From NCBI GenBank assembly GCA_017525805.1, contig JAFXSH010000179.1:16021-80020 (forward strand): 64,000 nt of DNA, read 5' to 3'. How positions within the stretch are numbered: the first letter of the stretch is position 1; each line of letters opens with the position of its first letter. The notes below the pieces were generated by a model that was not told the origin of the DNA, ran no database searches, and worked only from the letters and a program-made list of their open reading frames with translations. Both the position numbers and the translations under genes were made by a program. The DNA is from Clostridia bacterium. Lineage in GTDB: Bacteria > Bacillota_A > Clostridia > Christensenellales > Aristaeellaceae. This document shows positions 46,505 to 55,603 of this stretch, piece by piece.

Positions 46505-47662
46505 ATGAAAATACTGATTGCGTCGGATTCTTACTGTTTCACCACCAGCGGCGTGGCGAACGTGGTGATTGCCCTGGCGGAGGGCCTGCGCGGCCGGGGT
46601 TATGACGTAAAAGTGCTAACATTGGCCAATGGGGGAACGTCCTATCGGGAGGACGATGATTATTTCATCCGTTCCTGCCCTTCTTTGTTTTTTTCCGAGA
46701 TCCGCTTCAGCTTTGCCCGAACGGATCCCCTTTTGGATGAATTGATCCGCTGGAAGCCGGACCTGATCCACCTTCACACGGAAGCGTCCGTCGCCCGCAC
46801 GGCCCGCGCCATTGCCGCCGCCGTTCAAGCCCCCATCATCATGACGGCGCACACGGATTATACATATTACGCGTTCGGCCGCTTTCACACGGCGCGCCCC
46901 GTATGCGCGCTCATGCGGGCGCTGGGGAAACGGGTTTACGGGAAGGCCGCGGAAGTGACGGTGCCGTCCGAAAAAGCGCGCTCTTTCCCGCAGCTCCAAT
47001 CGGTGGCGGACCGCATCGCCCTGATTCCCAACGGCATCAAACTGGAGCAGTATCAAAAGCCTGTCTCCCCGGAGGAAAAGGCGGCGCTGTTCCAGCGCTG
47101 GGGCCTTAAGGACAACGGCTGCACCCTGGTCATGATCACCCGGGTCAGTCCGGAAAAGAACATCATGGAAATCCTGCGCTTCCTTCCCGCTTTATTCAGG
47201 GAGGTTCCAAAGGCGCAATTGCTGATTGTGGGGGACGGGCCGGACCGGAAGCGGCTGGAAGGGTATTGCAAAAGCGCGCTCCTTTCGGAGCGGGTGCGTT
47301 TCACCGGCATGATCCCGTCCGAGGAGGTATACCGCTACTACGCCATGGGCGACGTGTTCGTGTCGGCCTCCCTGTTCGAGGTGCACAGCCTGTCCTACCT
47401 GGAAGCCATGGCCTGCGGCCTGCCGCTGGTCTGCCGGGAGGACACCTGTCTTCTGGGCGTGCTGGACCATGGCGAAAACGGCTTTATTTATCGGACGGAG
47501 CAGGAATTCGTCCAATCCGTTGGAAAAATCATCGGGGACCAGGCGCTGAAAGAACGCATGCGGGAAAACGCCCTGCGAAAAGCGGATGCGTTCAGCGACC
47601 GGCGTTTCGTGGAGCGTATGGCGGAAGAGTACGAAAAGGTTTTGAGCAGTCATAACGCCTAA
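46505..47662 (+). CDS. Family 4 glycosyltransferase, probably lipid glycosylation
   Basis: The 385-residue GT-B enzyme starts MKILIASDSYCFTTSGVANV and has PDLIHLHTEASVARTARAIA, MTAHTDYTYY, IPNGIKLEQY, VSPEKNIMEILRF and the nucleotide-sugar motif SASLFEVHSLSYLEAMACGLP (E-x7-E). The order resembles diacylglycerol glucosyltransferases and Gram-positive glycolipid synthases. The next gene is a glycerolipid-type acyltransferase, which supports a membrane-lipid role. The exact sugar is unknown. Confidence 0.85.
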   Translation: MKILIASDSYCFTTSGVANVVIALAEGLRGRGYDVKVLTLANGGTSYREDDDYFIRSCPSLFFSEIRFSFARTDPLLDELIRWKPDLIHLHTEASVARTARAIAAAVQAPIIMTAHTDYTYYAFGRFHTARPVCALMRALGKRVYGKAAEVTVPSEKARSFPQLQSVADRIALIPNGIKLEQYQKPVSPEEKAALFQRWGLKDNGCTLVMITRVSPEKNIMEILRFLPALFREVPKAQLLIVGDGPDRKRLEGYCKSALLSERVRFTGMIPSEEVYRYYAMGDVFVSASLFEVHSLSYLEAMACGLPLVCREDTCLLGVLDHGENGFIYRTEQEFVQSVGKIIGDQALKERMRENALRKADAFSDRRFVERMAEEYEKVLSSHNA

Positions 47663-47695
47663 TTTTGTTCACGGAATCAAAACAGGGAGGTCAAC

Positions 47696-48970
47696 ATGAA
47701 CCAGCAAGCTTTGGAACGGTTCGATATGAAAGCGCCGCCCATACGCACCGCCTGGTATCTGCGTCCGCTGACGATCCTTCTGAGCGTGCCGGATGTGGCG
47801 CTGCATCGCACAAAGATCGTAAAAACGCGCGCCGAGGGGCTCAAACCACCCTATCTTTTGCTGTGCAACCACAACGCATTTTTTGATTTCAAGGTGGCGA
47901 TGACAGCGATTTTTCCCCACCGCGCCAACCCCATCGTCGCCATCGACGGATTCATTGGGCGCGAAGGGCTTCTGCGCCGCGTGGGCTGCATCTGCAAGCG
48001 CAAATTTACCAGCGACATGCAGCTGATCCATCAAATCATGCGCGTCATCAAGAACGGCGATATCTGCATGATCTATCCGGAGGCGCGCTATTCCCTGTGC
48101 GGCACCACAGCGGTGCTGCCCGCGTCCTTGGGATCGCTGTGCAAGCTGCTGCGCGTGCCTGTGGTCACGCTGATCTGTCACGGACATCATATCGATTCCC
48201 CGTTCTGGAACCTGCATAAGCGGGGCGTGAAGCCCACCGAAGCGGAAATGACCGTCCTGTTTACGCCGGAGGAGCTGGACAAGGCTTCAAAAGAAGAAGT
48301 CAACGCCCGCCTGGTCGCCGCGTTTCAGTACGACGATTATGCCTGGCAGAAGCAACGCGGCATCCGTGTGACCTATAACAAGCGCGCGGAAGGATTGGAG
48401 AAGGTGCTCTATCAGTGCCCGCACTGCGGAAAGGAATACCGCATGGCATCCGAAGGAACAGCGCTGTTTTGCCGGGCATGCGGCAAGCGCTGGCAGTATA
48501 CGGAATTGGGTGAACTGAAAGCTGAAACCGGCGAAACGGAATATGCGCACATTCCCGACTGGTATGAGTGGGAGCGGGCGAACATAAGAAAAGAAGTGGA
48601 AGAAGGGACTTACGATTCGGGGGAACTGCCGGTGACGGTACGTTCCCTGCCCAACGCCAAACGCTTCATCCTGCTGGGCGAGGGAACACTTCGCCACAAC
48701 ATGAACGGCTTTGCCGTGCGCGGCACGGACGGCGACGGCGATCCCTTCGAGATGGTCAAGACGGTCCCGAGCCTGTATTCCTGCCACATCGAATATGAGT
48801 ATTTGGGGAAATTCGGCGATTGCGTGGATTTGAATACCCTGGAAGACACCTGGTACATCTATCCCCATGACCGCGATTTCGCCGTAACCAAGATGGCCCT
48901 CGCCACGGAGGAGCTGTATCAGAAATGGCGCCGGGACGCGGGCCGTCCGAATCCGCCGGGACTGGCATAG
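47696..48970 (+). CDS. PlsC-type acyltransferase with a zinc-ribbon C-terminal part
   Basis: The 424-residue protein begins with a lysophospholipid-acyltransferase domain (about 45-215): LLCNHNAFFDFKVAM has the HxxxxD motif and MIYPEARYSLCGT the substrate motif. After a linker there is a four-cysteine zinc ribbon (YQCPHCGKEY ... LFCRACGKRW, about 242-266), and then about 155 residues of unknown beta-rich sequence ending DAGRPNPPGLA. Acyltransferases with a built-in zinc ribbon are uncommon; the acyl acceptor cannot be stated. GGGAGG precedes the ATG. Confidence 0.8.
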   Translation: MNQQALERFDMKAPPIRTAWYLRPLTILLSVPDVALHRTKIVKTRAEGLKPPYLLLCNHNAFFDFKVAMTAIFPHRANPIVAIDGFIGREGLLRRVGCICKRKFTSDMQLIHQIMRVIKNGDICMIYPEARYSLCGTTAVLPASLGSLCKLLRVPVVTLICHGHHIDSPFWNLHKRGVKPTEAEMTVLFTPEELDKASKEEVNARLVAAFQYDDYAWQKQRGIRVTYNKRAEGLEKVLYQCPHCGKEYRMASEGTALFCRACGKRWQYTELGELKAETGETEYAHIPDWYEWERANIRKEVEEGTYDSGELPVTVRSLPNAKRFILLGEGTLRHNMNGFAVRGTDGDGDPFEMVKTVPSLYSCHIEYEYLGKFGDCVDLNTLEDTWYIYPHDRDFAVTKMALATEELYQKWRRDAGRPNPPGLA

Positions 48971-48984
48971 AAAAAACTCGCAAA

Positions 48985-49027
48985 AAAGGGCGAAGGGAGC
49001 CTTTGGCAGCGCTCCTTCCGCCCTTTT
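48985..49027 (+). terminator. Terminator after the acyltransferase gene
   Basis: aaagggcg.agggagc pairs with gctcct.ccgcccttt around a short loop, followed by TTTTCG. Confidence 0.85.
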
Positions 49028-49039
49028 CGTTGATAAATG

Positions 49040-49437
49040 ATACGAAGCAGGGGGCCTCTTCGGCCCCCTGAACCCCTGAACCAAAGGACTTCGTCCTCTG
49101 GACACCAATAGGCGACTTGGTTGAGGAAAACAAACAACCTCCGCCTATCGCCGAGAGATACGAAAGACAGAGCTTCTGGCCCAAGAAAGCCGGGAAAATC
49201 CCCAGGGGGAAAGCTCGCTTTCCCCTAAGGGATTATTCCCAGGCTTTCCTCGGATGCCTTGCATCCGGGTTGGCCGCTTTCAGCGGCCGGGCCAGAAGCA
49301 CAATAGCTGCAAGCTTGGCCGTTTTCTCCATGCAACTACGGGTTACTGTTTGTTTACCGCATCATGCAATATCCGCAAGTGTGGGTCCAGGGAGGTCACC
49401 TCCCTGGTGGGGTCTGGGGTGAAACCCCAGCGTTGCC
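49040..49437. repeat. Dispersed structured repeat, copy D (same orientation as A)
   Basis: The closing stem is cttctggccc (49173-49182) / gggccagaag (49289-49298). The P2 tip is ggggaaagctcgctttcccc, P3 cggatgccttgcatccg and P4 ggccgctttcagcggcc (49272-49288). The outer modules gggggcctcttcggccccc (about 49049-49067) and ccaggga/tccctgg (about 49387-49405) are present. It fills the gap between two converging genes. Confidence 0.9.
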
Positions 49438-49489
49438 CTTCTTACTTAAAGCGTCCTTGAAATATTTTTCGGTTGATCACATCAAGCGC

Positions 49490-51250
49490 TTATCTTTTCT
49501 TGTTGGTGCCGATGCCGAAGATACCGAGGATGGAACGGGACACCTGGCGGCCCACCTCGCGGCCAGCGCCGGTGGTGGCGGAGGTGATGAAGCTGTTCAG
49601 GTACTTTTCAGCGGTGGTCATTTCGCTGGGCTTTTTGGCCACCTTCCGTTCCTTTTCCTGGGGCTTCGCGGGTTCCTGAACAACGGGGGCGGGGGCCGCC
49701 TGCTGCACCGCGGGATAGACAGGCTGGGCCGTGGTATAGACGGGCTGGGCCTCCTGAACGGGCTGCTGATAGACCGGCTGCTGGTACGCCACGGGCTGCT
49801 GCATGGTGCCCACGGTCTGTTCCTCGTACTGGCCGGTGGCGGGGTTGAACACCCGGAAGGTCATGGGCTGATACACAGGCTGGGCGGCTTCGGCGGCCGC
49901 CGTCGCCTGCTGCTCCTGGGCGGGCACGGGGCGCACCACCTGGGTCTGGGTGGCGCCGCTGCCCTGCATGAACTGGGCGGACAGCACTTCATAGGCGCTT
50001 TCCCGGTCAAAGGCGGTATCGTACTTTTCGCCGATGGCGTCGGTATCCATAAAGGTCTTGCGCAGGTCGTCGGAAATCATGCCGATCTGGCTCTGGGGCG
50101 GCAGGATGGTGGCCCGCTGCACGATGGCGGGGGTGCCGTCCTCCTGGAGGAAGGAAAGCAGGGCTTCGCCGGTGGCCAGCTGGGTCAGGGCCGCTTCGGT
50201 GTCGAAGGCGGGATTCACCCGGAAGGTCTGGGCCACGGCGCGGACCACCTTCTGCTCCTGGGGCGTGAAGGCGCGCAGGGCATGCTGCACCCGGCCGGAA
50301 AGCTGGCCCAGGATGGAGGAGGGCACGTCCATGGGGCTCTGGGTGATGAAGAACACGCCCACGCCCTTGGACCGGATCAGGCGCACCACCTGTTCGATGC
50401 GCTCCAGCAGGGTCTTGCTGCAATCGTCGAAGAGCAGGTGCGCTTCGTCAAAGAAGAACACCATCCGGGGCAGCTCCTTGTCCCCCTGCTCGGGAAGAAT
50501 TTCGTACAGTTCGCCTAACATCCACAGCAGGAAGGTGGAATACATGGCGGGCTTGCGGAACAGCTTTTCAGCGGCTAAGATATTGATCATGCCGTTGCCG
50601 TCCTCATCCTGGCAGAACCAGTCCCGGATATCCAGGGACGGTTCTCCAAAGAACTGATCGCCCCCCTGGGTCTCCAAAATGGCGATGGCCCGCTGGATGG
50701 CCCCTACGGTGGCCTTAGCCACGTTGCCGTAGTCCAGGGTGTACCGGGCGGCGTTTTCACCCACGTAGGCCAGCATGGCTTTGACGTCCTTGAGGTCCAG
50801 CAGCAGCATTCCCTCGTCGTCCGCGATGCGGAACACGATGTGCAGCACGCCGGTCTGGGTCTCATTGAGGCCAAGCATGCGGGCCAGGAGCAGGGGGCCC
50901 ATTTCGCTGACGGTCGTGCGCACGGGATGGCCCTTTTCGCCGTACACATCCCAGAACGTGACCGGGCACGCCCGGAAGGGGAGGTGGGAAACGCCGCAGG
51001 CAGCCAGGCGGCTGTCGATCTTGCCGCTGCCCTGGCCCGGAGCGCACAGGCCCGCCAGGTCGCCCTTCACGTCCGCCATGAACACGGGTACGCCGAGCTG
51101 CGAGAAGCCCTCGGCCAGTACCTGCAAGGTCACGGTTTTGCCCGTGCCCGTGGCCCCGGCGATCAGGCCGTGCCGGTTTGCCATGGACGGCAGGAAGCTC
51201 ACCGCGCCGCCCTCGGATGTGCCTACCCAGATGTTGCCGTTGAGAAGCAT
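49490..51250 (-). CDS. HerA-like helicase/ATPase (DUF853 type)
   Basis: The 586-residue protein has Walker A GATGTGKTVTLQVL near residues 34-48, VFMADVKGDLAGL, Walker B MVFFFDEAHLLFDD and a later arginine-finger region FFITQSPMDVPSSILGQLSGRV. Residues 430-540 are rich in glutamine, proline and tyrosine (QQPVYQQPVQEAQPVY) and probably disordered. It ends with a short basic segment. Family members are hexameric DNA-translocating ATPases of unclear role. No NurA-like nuclease is next to it. Confidence 0.87.
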   Translation of the reverse strand: MLLNGNIWVGTSEGGAVSFLPSMANRHGLIAGATGTGKTVTLQVLAEGFSQLGVPVFMADVKGDLAGLCAPGQGSGKIDSRLAACGVSHLPFRACPVTFWDVYGEKGHPVRTTVSEMGPLLLARMLGLNETQTGVLHIVFRIADDEGMLLLDLKDVKAMLAYVGENAARYTLDYGNVAKATVGAIQRAIAILETQGGDQFFGEPSLDIRDWFCQDEDGNGMINILAAEKLFRKPAMYSTFLLWMLGELYEILPEQGDKELPRMVFFFDEAHLLFDDCSKTLLERIEQVVRLIRSKGVGVFFITQSPMDVPSSILGQLSGRVQHALRAFTPQEQKVVRAVAQTFRVNPAFDTEAALTQLATGEALLSFLQEDGTPAIVQRATILPPQSQIGMISDDLRKTFMDTDAIGEKYDTAFDRESAYEVLSAQFMQGSGATQTQVVRPVPAQEQQATAAAEAAQPVYQPMTFRVFNPATGQYEEQTVGTMQQPVAYQQPVYQQPVQEAQPVYTTAQPVYPAVQQAAPAPVVQEPAKPQEKERKVAKKPSEMTTAEKYLNSFITSATTGAGREVGRQVSRSILGIFGIGTNKKR

Positions 51251-51416
51251 GTTGTTGTCCTCCTTTTTCTGGGAAAACCCACTATTGAGTCAAAAGAGGG
51301 TTTTCCCAGACCCTTTCCCGAAAACCGCTTCGGGATGGCAGGTTTTCCCGCTTTTGTGTGTCGGTTCCCCGTGTGTGTTTTTATTTTGACGCACATATCA
51401 TGTGCGCAATCAACGA

Positions 51417-52550
51417 TTACATTCCCTGAAACACCATGGCCACCGCCTGGGCGCTGATGCCCTCCCCCCGGCCCTCGTAGCCCATGCGCTCGGTGGTGGT
51501 GGCTTTCACGGACACCTGCTCCGCGCTGATTTCCAGGGCTTTGGCGATTCTTTCCCGCATTTCCGGAATATAGGGGGCCAGCTTGGGGGCCTGGCACACG
51601 ATGGTCAGGTCGATGCAGCCCACGGTGAAGCCCGCGTCCACCAGCCGTTTGCGCGCTTCTTCCAATAACAGAATGGACGAAATGCCTTTATAAGCCGGGT
51701 CGCTGTCCGGGAACAGCTTGCCGATGTCCCCCATGGCCGCCGCGCCGAGCAAGGCGTCCGTCAGGGCATGGAGGGCCACGTCGGCGTCGCTGTGGCCCAG
51801 CAGGCCCTTTTCATAGGGGATTTTTACGCCTCCCAGCCACAGTTCCCGTCCCTCCACCAGCCGGTGGGCGTCGAACCCCGTGCCGATCCGGGGCGTGAGC
51901 ATGCCGTTTACCATACGCAGATCCTCCGGCGAAGTCAGTTTGATGTTGTCCGGGCTGCCCAATACCAGGCGCACAGGATGGCCTGCCGCTTCCATGAGGG
52001 CGGCGTCATCGGTATACCTGGCTTTGGCGGCGGCGTGGGCAGCCAATAAGTCTTTTACAAAAAACCCCTGAGGGGTCTGCATCTGCCAAAGGGTGCTGCG
52101 ATCCAAGGTTTCCAGCACGTTGCCTTTTCCATCCGCGCGCTTGATAGTGTCCCGGCAGGGCACGGCGGCCACCCCGCCGCAGTATTGCTGAACGCTGACG
52201 ACCACGCCGCGGATGGTGCCCTCCGTCACGAAAGGCCGCGCCCCGTCGTGGATCAGAGCGATACTGGCGTCGGTTGGCAGGGCTTTCAGGCCGCACAGGG
52301 CGGACGCCTGCCTGTCCTCCCCGCCGGGCACGATGGCCAGGGCCTTCACGCTGTAATCAGCCAGGGTCTGGGCGAATACTTCTTCTTCCCCTTCCCTGGT
52401 CACCAGCACGGACCCGTCCACCACCTTCGCAAACGTCCGCAGACACCGGACGATGGCGGGGACGCCGCCCACCTTCAGCAGCGTTTTGTTGCCCGCCGCG
52501 CCCATGCGCGTGCCGCTGCCGCCGCATAGAATCACCGCGTATACGTTCAT
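51417..52550 (-). CDS. ispDF: Bifunctional IspD-IspF isoprenoid enzyme
   Basis: The 377-residue protein joins two enzymes of the methylerythritol phosphate pathway. Residues 1-220 are Isp[27 protein letters not shown] and [10 protein letters not shown]. Residues 222-377 are Isp[45 protein letters not shown] and [17 protein letters not shown]. It makes CDP-methylerythritol and the cyclic diphosphate. The start MNVYAVILC overlaps the DUF4364 stop by four bases (ATGA). Confidence 0.95.
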   Translation of the reverse strand: MNVYAVILCGGSGTRMGAAGNKTLLKVGGVPAIVRCLRTFAKVVDGSVLVTREGEEEVFAQTLADYSVKALAIVPGGEDRQASALCGLKALPTDASIALIHDGARPFVTEGTIRGVVVSVQQYCGGVAAVPCRDTIKRADGKGNVLETLDRSTLWQMQTPQGFFVKDLLAAHAAAKARYTDDAALMEAAGHPVRLVLGSPDNIKLTSPEDLRMVNGMLTPRIGTGFDAHRLVEGRELWLGGVKIPYEKGLLGHSDADVALHALTDALLGAAAMGDIGKLFPDSDPAYKGISSILLLEEARKRLVDAGFTVGCIDLTIVCQAPKLAPYIPEMRERIAKALEISAEQVSVKATTTERMGYEGRGEGISAQAVAMVFQGM

Positions 52551-53110
52551 TGATTTTGCTCCGTCAGTATGCGGAAGATTTCCGCGTAAATTTTTGACGC
52601 TTTCCCGGGCCATTGATCCGAAAGCTGCTGGGCCATCTCCCGGCTGGGCAGGGAAACGGTGAGGGTCATCATATCCATATCCTGCTCCACCACCCGCAGG
52701 GTCAGTTCATATTCACCCCGGTCGGTCTGCCTGATCTCCGCCAGATTCTGGGCCTCCCGGCGAAAACGCCGCTTCCATTCCCCGCCATTTTTCTTCAGCA
52801 GGGCATACACGCTGGGGGGCACCCGGCCGCCGAACAGCATCAACGCCTCTACCCCCGCCGTCGTGACCGCGTATAAATATCCCGCCCCTTTTTTCGTGCG
52901 CGCCGCCTGGCCCCGGTCACACAGATCATTGAGGGCAAACATCATTTCAAAATAATTCATCAAATCGTACTCGAACAGGAATTGCAGCAATTGCAATTCC
53001 GTGCACGGCCCCAAGGAATTCAGGCAGCACAGCACGATCAGCTTTTGTTCATTGTCCGGCGCACGGCGCGGGGGTTCCAGCCTCATCATCCGCCTCCAAA
53101 AACAATACAA
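52547..53110 (-). CDS. DUF4364-family protein
   Basis: The 187-residue protein has the pattern of a small winged-helix family found in Clostridia (DUF4364): [59 protein letters not shown], then a beta-rich C-terminal half with [19 protein letters not shown]. It may be a regulator or sensor, but no function is known. The likely start is the eighth or ninth codon (MMRLEPPRR). Confidence 0.8.
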   Translation of the reverse strand: MYCFWRRMMRLEPPRRAPDNEQKLIVLCCLNSLGPCTELQLLQFLFEYDLMNYFEMMFALNDLCDRGQAARTKKGAGYLYAVTTAGVEALMLFGGRVPPSVYALLKKNGGEWKRRFRREAQNLAEIRQTDRGEYELTLRVVEQDMDMMTLTVSLPSREMAQQLSDQWPGKASKIYAEIFRILTEQNQ

Positions 53111-53250
53111 TCATCCGATTTTGTTTATTCTGGACGCATGGCGCAAATTCCTGCCCCAAATGGGAAAAGATGAAAAAAATGAGGATATTTGTGCATGCCA
53201 CGCGCCTACGGGGCTTACGCATGAATGAGAAATTGGGTTTTTTTTGAGAT

Positions 53251-53436
53251 GGACGGCGGGGCTTTGCCCCTGGGGATTTTTCCGGCTTTCTTGGGCCAGA
53301 AGCCCTCTAACTTACGTATCCTCCTGCAACAGGCGGAAGTTGTACGTTTTTACAAACCAAGCCATTTCGCCTATTGGTGTCCAGAGGCCGAAGACCTTTG
53401 GTCAGGGGGGTGGGGGCGGAGAGCCCCCAATAAAAC
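53251..53436. repeat. Half copy of the structured repeat, copy E
   Basis: It contains the P1 right arm gggccagaag (53293-53302), the P2 outer strand and the flank up to the end hairpin ggggcggagagcccc (about 53410-53426). It begins in the middle of P2, so the left arm, P4 and P3 are missing. It lies in the 450-base gap upstream of both the GH31 gene and the leftward DUF4364 gene. Confidence 0.75.
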
Positions 53437-53492
53437 CCCCATATCCCCGTTTGTAATTCACGCGTAAACCCTGCTCACATTCAAGATGCGTC

Positions 53493-53521
53493 TTGTCAGC
53501 GCAGGAAAAATACGGTATAAT
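53493..53521 (+). promoter_or_regulatory. Promoter of the GH31-dehydrogenase operon
   Basis: TTGTCA (53493-53498), 17 bases and a perfect TATAAT (53516-53521). Confidence 0.75.
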
Positions 53522-53560
53522 CCAGACGGACAAATTCTCATCGTCAGGGGAGGATGCGGC

Positions 53561-55582
53561 ATGATCTTTTTACAGGAAAACAACGCGCTGATTGCCAAAC
53601 GGCAGGGGGAAACCCTGCGGATCGAAGCCTGGGGCACGGATTCCCTGCGGGTGCGGGCCACCATGTATCCCGCGTTCACGGGAAACGATTGGGCGCTGAC
53701 GGAAGAAGTCAGCAGCCTTACGCCCTCCGTCAGTATCGGGACCCAAACTCTGCGCACGGGAGACGGAGGATCGTGTCAAGTCCCCTTCGCGTCCATCGAG
53801 AATGGCCGTTTGAAGGCCACGGTGAACCACAGCGGCGTACTTACCTTTTTCAAGGACGGCAAGCAAATCTTAAAGGAGTACAACCGGTTTTACGATGGGT
53901 CCGTCACCCGGGAAAGCCACTGTTTGAAAGTGCCCAGCCGGGAATGGCTGCCCTACACCGCCGGGGATTACAAGCTGACCGTGCGCTTTGAAAGCAGCGA
54001 CGGGGAAAAAATCTTCGGTATGGGCCAGTATCAGCAGCCTTATTTAGATATGAAAGGCTGCGTGCTGGAATTGGCCCAGCGCAATTCCCAGGTATCGGTG
54101 CCCTTTATGGTTTCCAATTTGGGCTACGGCTTCCTCTGGAACAATCCCGCCGTAGGCAAGGTGTCCTTCGGCAAGAACCTGACCGAATGGGTGGCCGGGG
54201 CCTGCAAGGAAATGGACTACTGGATCACCGCCGAGGACAAGCCCAAGGAACTGCTGTACCAGTACACCGCCGTCACGGGCCGCGCGCCCATGATGCGGGA
54301 GGACTGCATGGGCCTGTGGCAGTGCAAGCTGCGCTACCGCACCCAGGACGAAGTATTGTCCGTCGCCCGGGAATATCACCGGCGGAACATTCCCATCGAC
54401 ATCATTGTGATCGATTTCTTCCACTGGACCGTGCAGGGCGATTGGAAATTCGACGAGAAATACTGGCCCGATCCCAAGGCCATGGTGGACGAGCTGCACA
54501 GCATGGGCATCAAGGTGATGGTGTCCGTGTGGCCCAGCGTGGACCGGCGCAGCGAAAACTTCAATGAAATGATGGAACGGGGCCTGCTCATGCGCACCGA
54601 GCGCGGCGCGGCCCAGACCTACGATTACCAGGGGGACTGCGTGCAGATCGACCCCACCAACCCGGAAACCCGTGCCTACGTGTGGGACAAGTGCAAGAAG
54701 CATTATTACGATTACGGCATTGATTTCTTCTGGCTGGACAATTCCGAACCGGACCTGACCAAGTACGATTTCGACAACTTCCGCTATTACCTGGGCCCGG
54801 CCCTGGAATGCAGCAACATCTATCCCCAATATTACAGCCGCGCCTATTTTGAACCCATGAGTCAGACCGGCAAGCAGCCCGTGAACCTGCTGCGCTCCGG
54901 CTGGGCGGGCAGCCAGAAGTACGGAAACGTGCTCTGGAGCGGCGACGTGCCCTCCTCCTGGGAAGCGCTCAAGGACCAGGTGGCGGCGGGCCTCTCCATC
55001 GGCATGGCGGGCATCCCCTGGTGGAACACCGACATCGGCGGCTTCATGGAGGGCAATGTCAACGACCCGGCCTTCCGGCAGTTGCTGCTTCGGTGGTACG
55101 AATGGGCGGTGTTCACCCCCGTCATGCGCCTCCACGGCGACCGGGAGCCCTTCACCATCCCGCCCCTGGACGACCGGGAACGGGGCGGCGGCTACCTGCA
55201 CACCGGTCAGCCCACCGAAATGTGGGCCCTGGGCGACGAAATCTTCACCATCATGAAAGCGGGCTACGACCTGCGCAGGTCCTTAAAGCCTTACCTCAAG
55301 CGCATCTATCAGGAAGCCCACGAAAACGGCTCCCCCCTCATGCGCCCCATGTTCTATGAGTTCCCCGAGGACGCCGCCTGCTGGGATTTGAGCGACCAGT
55401 ACATGTTCGGCCCGGATTACCTGGTGGCCCCCATCCTGAAACCCGATACCTTTGAACGCGCCGTGTACCTCCCCACCGGACAGTGGGAGGACATTCACAC
55501 CGGCGAAGTCATCACCGGCGGACGCACCGTAAAAGCAGCCGCGCCCCTGGAATACATCCCTGTGTTCAAGCGCAAGGCGTAA
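53561..55582 (+). CDS. GH31 alpha-glucosidase/alpha-xylosidase
   Basis: The 673-residue enzyme has no signal peptide and acts in the cytoplasm. GH31 landmarks are MGQYQQPYLDMKG in the N-terminal beta domain, the nucleophile segment DFFWLDNSEPDL, PSSWEALKDQVAAGLSIGMAG with the conserved aspartate replaced in that loop, WWNTDIGGF, and the late MRLHGDREPFTIPPL. Its length and the W-x-D-x-x-E site resemble YicI-type alpha-xylosidases. The ATG at 53561 follows GGGGAGG; the frame upstream overlaps the promoter. It is cotranscribed with a polyol/hexuronate dehydrogenase. Confidence 0.87.
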   Translation: MIFLQENNALIAKRQGETLRIEAWGTDSLRVRATMYPAFTGNDWALTEEVSSLTPSVSIGTQTLRTGDGGSCQVPFASIENGRLKATVNHSGVLTFFKDGKQILKEYNRFYDGSVTRESHCLKVPSREWLPYTAGDYKLTVRFESSDGEKIFGMGQYQQPYLDMKGCVLELAQRNSQVSVPFMVSNLGYGFLWNNPAVGKVSFGKNLTEWVAGACKEMDYWITAEDKPKELLYQYTAVTGRAPMMREDCMGLWQCKLRYRTQDEVLSVAREYHRRNIPIDIIVIDFFHWTVQGDWKFDEKYWPDPKAMVDELHSMGIKVMVSVWPSVDRRSENFNEMMERGLLMRTERGAAQTYDYQGDCVQIDPTNPETRAYVWDKCKKHYYDYGIDFFWLDNSEPDLTKYDFDNFRYYLGPALECSNIYPQYYSRAYFEPMSQTGKQPVNLLRSGWAGSQKYGNVLWSGDVPSSWEALKDQVAAGLSIGMAGIPWWNTDIGGFMEGNVNDPAFRQLLLRWYEWAVFTPVMRLHGDREPFTIPPLDDRERGGGYLHTGQPTEMWALGDEIFTIMKAGYDLRRSLKPYLKRIYQEAHENGSPLMRPMFYEFPEDAACWDLSDQYMFGPDYLVAPILKPDTFERAVYLPTGQWEDIHTGEVITGGRTVKAAAPLEYIPVFKRKA

Positions 55583-55603
55583 CCAGAGAAAGGAGACAAA
55601 AAC

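Noticed and set aside
53225..53480. Small plus-strand frames before the GH31 gene
   Set aside because: They translate the half copy of the repeat and have no protein features.
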